From Chitinasiproducens palmae (GTDB lineage Bacteria; Pseudomonadota; Gammaproteobacteria; Burkholderiales; Burkholderiaceae): a stretch of DNA of 64,000 bases. Below, piece by piece: positions 61,501-64,000 of this stretch. The DNA lies in assembly GCF_900095735.1 (NCBI RefSeq), contig NZ_FNLO01000009.1, positions 124,001-188,000 of the forward strand, written 5' to 3'. The position numbers and the translations under genes are program-made. Position 1 is the first letter of the stretch. Every line of letters starts with the position of its first letter. Under the pieces are notes generated by a model, which was given only the letters and a program-made list of their open reading frames with translations, had not been told where the DNA came from and made no database searches.

Positions 61501-61734
61501 ACGAAGCTGGCGATCGACGCATCGACGGCGAGCGACGTCGACCGCTACTACATCCGCCAGACAGGCACGACGAATCCGATCTACGACGCGGCCGCGCCGG
61601 GGTCGATCCTTTCGGCGCCCGGCACTTCCTACGACCTCTGGGTTACGGACGTCTGGGGCAACACCTCGCCGGTGGCTGTGGTCACTACGCCCGGCGAAGC
61701 GCCCGGGCCGACCGATCCGGGAGGAGGGGCGTAA
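58546..61734 (+). CDS. J-like central tail fibre, host specificity protein
   Basis: 1062 residues from the ATG at 58546 (a TTG at 58522 overlapping the preceding stop is possible). N-terminal hydrophobic PLATVLTLALVMSAP segment, then the tail-tip domain with IPRLYGRFRVYPDYAAQPYT, IGDTDISSYGSELQYE and IGTGKVPVWDGSGW of the TipJ/J family. A C-terminal third with fibronectin-III-like repeats (about 800-1060) ends in a Gly/Pro tail. Determines adsorption. Terminator follows. Confidence 0.88.
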   Translation: MHNAALIYCPDPMRPRVGSTVTPLRRRVRIDTALRQQGFIVGRGRKMRRTSRFLVYHRGEPMLQRRWTRCVEHGDALVVAALPGNGGGSNPLATVLTLALVMSAPYLGGVLAGAAGTPLAFGYAAGIGLVGSALINAVLPPKSSSSTAASSTTASPTYTIAAQGNSARIGAAIPRLYGRFRVYPDYAAQPYTENVGNEQYLYQLFCVTLGEMEIEQIRIGDTDISSYGSELQYEVIEPGGTVTLFPDNVVTSADVTGLEAVGSNERPDDAADSWTNVLGPFTANPATTTANVIGIDVTLPQGLAHVNDDGNPEPASMTFRVQARAINDSGAPVGDWYTLDERTLTMATIQPQMLSFRYSVPDSRVEVYFARLDVKRTDSREINTMVWSGMRAYLPSQRTYGNVTMIAMIIRATNNLNSNNAKQVNVIGTGKVPVWDGSGWSAPQATRSIAWAIADMCRNADYGAGMEDTRLPLAELQRLDGVWAARGETLDGVFDTQQVFWEALTDAARVGRARPMYYAGVVEVVRDEPKTLPTAMFTPYNMVAGSWKARMVFPAPQAPDCVDITYTDPTSWQPLTVRCALAGSPQAYPQAATMFGITSRDQAYRLGMYMAACNRDQRVFPTLKAGADGYLPKYGDLVSISHDVPGWGQSGEIIPDTWEPAAGVLTTSEPLTWTEGANHYIGLRTRTGGKVGPFLVERGDDDHSVRLVNATLEQREMLWISDGYSERHTHYTFGPSQETESQPCIMLKASPDSDETVELSLVNYAASVYEAENQAATPPPPPSSQLLNPAAGPVLASLAVAATTTPGLVTITSPAAHGATAYEYWGSRDGGATWQLFGQSAVPSLSVQISTGAWRFRGRAIGVIAGPFVYQDAEVGALVYTPGAPGLALQSPFTGTSVVVNIVPPAGAQFYTVVVTVGGVVRKTYSTQAPLVTWSIDDARNAGAVSPEVRFQVSAVNAAGESVPAFLTVNNNAPPAPTDTAAEDGTKLAIDASTASDVDRYYIRQTGTTNPIYDAAAPGSILSAPGTSYDLWVTDVWGNTSPVAVVTTPGEAPGPTDPGGGA

Positions 61735-61749
61735 GCGCATGGCCATATC

Positions 61750-61778
61750 GGGCCGCCTTCGGGCGGCCCTTTCTTTTT
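61750..61778 (+). terminator. Terminator after the J-like gene
   Basis: GGGCCGCC-TTCG-GGCGGCCC, 8-bp stem with a UUCG tetraloop, then TTTCTTTTT. Confidence 0.92.
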
Positions 61779-61799
61779 GCGGCGCGGGGGAGCCGGCCT

Positions 61800-62204
61800 A
61801 TGGATTGGGTGGAGATTGGAAAGGGTGTCGGCACGGCGATCGGCGGCGCACTCGGCGCACTGGGCACGGCCCGCCTATGGCGCCAGATCGATCGCGTAAA
61901 GCAGGCGCAGGCTGACGCCGATTCGCAGTCGATTCGCGCTGACGCGCGCGCCGGTCTCGACGTCATCGCTCGATACCAGGCGCTGGCTGAGCGGTCGGAG
62001 GAGCGCGCCTCGCGCGCCGAGTCCCGCGAGCTGCTTGCAGTTCAGCGGGCAGACCGAGCGGAGGAACGCGAGCGGGCCGCGGTTGAGCGAGCCGATGCAG
62101 CCGACTCGCGAGCGCGCATTGCGGAAAACAAGGTCCGGGAACTGGAGACGCGAATTGAGAAACTTGAAGCGATCATTGGCGGGCGTCGGCGCAGTGATGC
62201 GTGA
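61800..62204 (+). CDS. Membrane-anchored coiled-coil protein of the lysis region
   Basis: 134 residues. A short hydrophobic start (VEIGKGVGTAIGGALGALGT) then about 100 residues of continuous charged coiled coil (RAESRELLAVQRADRAEERE). Resembles small spanin- or holin-like accessory proteins, but no specific family is recognised. Overlaps the next gene by 8 bases. Confidence 0.62.
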   Translation: MDWVEIGKGVGTAIGGALGALGTARLWRQIDRVKQAQADADSQSIRADARAGLDVIARYQALAERSEERASRAESRELLAVQRADRAEERERAAVERADAADSRARIAENKVRELETRIEKLEAIIGGRRRSDA

Positions 62205-62718
62205 CCTGCGGTGCCTGTATGCGCTGCTCGCCGTTGCGCTCATCTGCGGCGCCGGCAGCCTGGTGGGTCTAGGCGTTTGGCTCGACCAGCTGCAGGTGCA
62301 GCGCGATCGCATCGCATGGGACGCAGAGCGTAGCGCGGCGGCGGCCGAGCGGGCCACGCTGTACGGCCGCATCAACGCGGTGCGGTTGTCTGGCATCGAG
62401 CAGTGCGAGGCCGAAGCGCGGCAGGTTCGGGACTACTACCGGCAGATTGCGGCCGCCCGCGATGCGCAGTATCAGCAGCTGGCCCAGCTCAACAGCGACA
62501 TGAATCGGCGGCTCGCTGCGTCCGAGAAACACGACATCGAGCAGGACCGCCGCATCGGGCAGTTACTCGAGCAGAACGGCGAACTGTTGCGGCAGAGTAC
62601 GCGCCGCGCCGCAGCCGGCGAAGTCATCGCGGAGCAGACCGCCGTTGCGGCTGCAAAAGCATCGGAAGCGGCAGACGCCGCGCAACAGGCGGTCGAGGCC
62701 GCAAAGGAGAAGAAGTGA
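62197..62718 (+). CDS. Membrane coiled-coil protein, spanin-like
   Basis: 173 residues. One N-terminal membrane helix (LYALLAVALICGAGSLVGLG), then long periplasmic-type coiled coil rich in Gln/Ala/Arg (RQVRDYYRQIAAARDAQYQQ, EQDRRIGQLLEQNGELLRQS). This is the inner-membrane spanin layout, yet a second such protein starts at 63779. GTGA overlap with the holin gene. Confidence 0.6.
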   Translation: MRDLRCLYALLAVALICGAGSLVGLGVWLDQLQVQRDRIAWDAERSAAAAERATLYGRINAVRLSGIEQCEAEARQVRDYYRQIAAARDAQYQQLAQLNSDMNRRLAASEKHDIEQDRRIGQLLEQNGELLRQSTRRAAAGEVIAEQTAVAAAKASEAADAAQQAVEAAKEKK

Positions 62719-63113
62719 CGCATCCTGCATTGCTCTACGTGGCGACATTTGCCGCGACGCTAGCCGCCTTCATAGGCGGCTTTTTTTTCGTCCGGCGAAT
62801 CCGCCGCGCTCCGCCGCTCTGGCTGGCGAGCGGCTGGAATGTCATTCACAAACGCTGGTCGACCTGGCTGACACTCGGCGGCGCCGCGCTGCTCACTGAT
62901 CCAGCGGCCATCGCGCACGCGATCGATGCTGCCTGGACGGCGTTGCCGGGCGACCTGCGCGGCGGACTGCCCCCCGGCGCGGTGCAGGCGGTCGGCTGGG
63001 CACTGGTTGCGCTCAAGTTCCTCGCGATGGTAGTGCGGCAGCCAGGCCTGAAGGATGAGGCCGCCGCTGCGCAGCCGCTGACCGGCTCGCTGGTGGACGG
63101 GGGTAGCCAATGA
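62715..63113 (+). CDS. Holin-like membrane protein
   Basis: 132 residues from a GTG (AGGAG 6 bases upstream). Three hydrophobic stretches: LLYVATFAATLAAFIGGFFF, STWLTLGGAALLTDPAAIA, AVQAVGWALVALKFLAMVV. Sits directly before the endolysin with an ATGA overlap, so probably the holin. The first helix is encoded by a terminator-like hairpin. Confidence 0.75.
   Translation: MTHPALLYVATFAATLAAFIGGFFFVRRIRRAPPLWLASGWNVIHKRWSTWLTLGGAALLTDPAAIAHAIDAAWTALPGDLRGGLPPGAVQAVGWALVALKFLAMVVRQPGLKDEAAAAQPLTGSLVDGGSQ
62763..62788 (+). terminator. Terminator-like hairpin inside the holin gene
   Basis: GCCGCC-TTCATA-GGCGGC followed by eight T, within codons for the first membrane helix. A full intrinsic terminator by shape, which could damp lysis-gene transcription unless the late antiterminator acts. 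Confidence 0.7.
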
Positions 63114-63763
63114 CGCCCGACTTGTTCCGTAGCGCCACCGGCCTTTCAGCGTCGCTTGCCGAGAAGTGGGCGCCGATCTACACGCTGGCGATGGCCGGCT
63201 ACGGCATCGACACGCCGCTGCGTCAGGCGTCTTTCCTCGCGCAGGCCGGCCACGAGTCGGCCGGCTTCACCGCAGCGCGTGAGTCGTTCAACTATTCCGT
63301 CGCGGGCCTGCAGGCGACGTTCGGTAAGCGGCTGTCGTCCATGCAATGCGCTGCGCTCGGGCGTCAGCCCGGCGAATCGTCGGTGCCGCTCGCGCGCCAG
63401 ATCCAGATCGCCAACATCGTCTATGGCGGACGCATGGGCAACGTCAGCGCAAACGATGGTTGGCGATACCGGGGCGGTGGCCACATTCAGATCACCGGGC
63501 GCGACAACTACGCCGACGCTGCGACCGACACCGGCCTCGACCTCTCGGATAACCCGGACCTGATCGCCGATCCAACAGCCTGCGCGGTGACGGCCTGCTG
63601 GTACTGGCAATCGAACGGGTGCAACACGATGGCCGACCGATACGAGTTCACGCGCATCAGCAAGCTGATCAACGTGGGCAATCCCGACAGCACTGTGACG
63701 CCGAACGGCAACGCCGAACGCTTGGCGCGCTGGAAAGCGGCGCGCGCGGCGCTGGGCGTCTAA
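63110..63763 (+). CDS. Endolysin, GH19 chitinase-like
   Basis: 217 residues. FLAQAGHESAGFTAARESFN gives the catalytic Glu49, RYRGGGHIQITGRDNY the conserved substrate loop, and ACWYWQSNGCNTMADR the C-terminal core. Acts on peptidoglycan after holin pores form. No signal sequence, so holin-dependent release. Confidence 0.93.
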   Translation: MTPDLFRSATGLSASLAEKWAPIYTLAMAGYGIDTPLRQASFLAQAGHESAGFTAARESFNYSVAGLQATFGKRLSSMQCAALGRQPGESSVPLARQIQIANIVYGGRMGNVSANDGWRYRGGGHIQITGRDNYADAATDTGLDLSDNPDLIADPTACAVTACWYWQSNGCNTMADRYEFTRISKLINVGNPDSTVTPNGNAERLARWKAARAALGV

Positions 63764-63778
63764 CCGAGGAACAAAACC

Positions 63779-64000
63779 ATGCTCTCGATTCTGTCGTCAC
63801 TGTGGCCGGTCGTGGCCGGCGTCGTACTGTCCTGCATCGGCGGCGTCTATGCATTCTTCCACAAGCAGAAGGCCGACACGGCCGCGGCCGCAAAGGAGGC
63901 CGCAGAGACCGAGCGCGACGCCGCGAAGGAGCGCGAGCGCGCGGCAGTGGCCGACGCTGCCCTCGCTCAGCAAGCGCTCGACGCTGTGCAGTCCGCACAG
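63779..64000 (+). CDS. Rz-like inner-membrane spanin, partial
   Basis: 74 codons present before the window ends. MLSILSSLWPVVAGVVLSCI, a membrane anchor, then AAKEAAETERDAAKERERAA coiled coil. Follows the endolysin as spanins do. An outer-membrane lipoprotein partner may lie beyond. Confidence 0.75.
   Translation, partial: MLSILSSLWPVVAGVVLSCIGGVYAFFHKQKADTAAAAKEAAETERDAAKERERAAVADAALAQQALDAVQSAQ

Larger units (their letters stand above)
22919..64000. mobile_element. Lambda-like siphovirus prophage in tRNA-His, right end outside the window
   Basis: Continuous phage gene order: integrase, leftward early genes, immunity region, rightward replication and recombination genes, late switch, HNH/terminase, HK97-type head, long flexible tail, lysis. 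All essential late genes seen are intact, so it may be inducible. Immunity region and tail layout resemble lambda; head proteins are HK97-like. Confidence 0.93.

Overview
This is GC-rich (roughly 60-65 %) bacterial chromosome that looks like Burkholderiaceae. The left third is host DNA with typical Burkholderiales neighbourhoods: a phasin, a PBP7-type endopeptidase, an IclR regulator, the pyrD / bpt / aat / Nudix cluster, a glucosidase plus glycogen-debranching pair, tRNA-fMet and 3-hydroxyisobutyryl-CoA hydrolase. The long, minisatellite-rich intergenic spaces would suit a small-genome, host-associated lineage such as Mycetohabitans. That assignment is inference; no species marker was read.

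1-22.9 kb, host: partial phaP; pbpG; iclR-type regulator; pyrD, then about 1.4 kb of non-coding DNA with three short tandem repeats; bpt-aat-Nudix transcribed leftward with tight spacing; an approximately 1 kb array built from 16-nt modules with a 160-nt higher-order period; two glycoside hydrolases; an initiator tRNA with terminator; a lipoprotein; a valine-catabolism hydrolase; a cysteine-synthase-fold enzyme; a LysE exporter; an acyltransferase.

22.9-64 kb, prophage: a lambda-like siphovirus inserted in tRNA-His. The 3' half of the tRNA is left at 22919-22966 as the left junction, next to a tyrosine integrase; the right end and the intact tRNA lie beyond the window. From 23 to 30 kb run int, a DUF4224 protein and a leftward early operon of small overlapping genes. 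From 30 to 33 kb is the immunity region: a CI-like S24 repressor flanked by two clusters of a shared 13-bp operator, with three cargo genes between the clusters (a lipoprotein, a 211-aa protein and an XRE-ImmA/IrrE metalloprotease), which is where lambda keeps rex. From 33 to 38.7 kb run cro, a CII-like protein and a replication gene carrying iterons, then a PD-(D/E)XK-like nuclease, a Ref-family nuclease and a candidate late regulator. From 38.7 to 41.6 kb is a late-promoter/leader region, small genes and a BrnT/BrnA toxin-antitoxin pair. From 41.6 to 64 kb come HNH, TerS, TerL, portal, ClpP-like protease, HK97 capsid, connectors, tail tube, a frameshifted tail chaperone, tape measure, an SGNH-like tail protein, DUF1833, NlpC/P60, the J-like fibre, holin, GH19 endolysin and the start of a spanin.

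The most interesting items are the immunity-region cargo with its own near-consensus promoter (candidate superinfection-exclusion or toxin-antitoxin system), the iteron cluster inside the replication gene, a G10 tract that breaks an early gene, and the 16-nt/160-nt satellite-like repeat in the host part.
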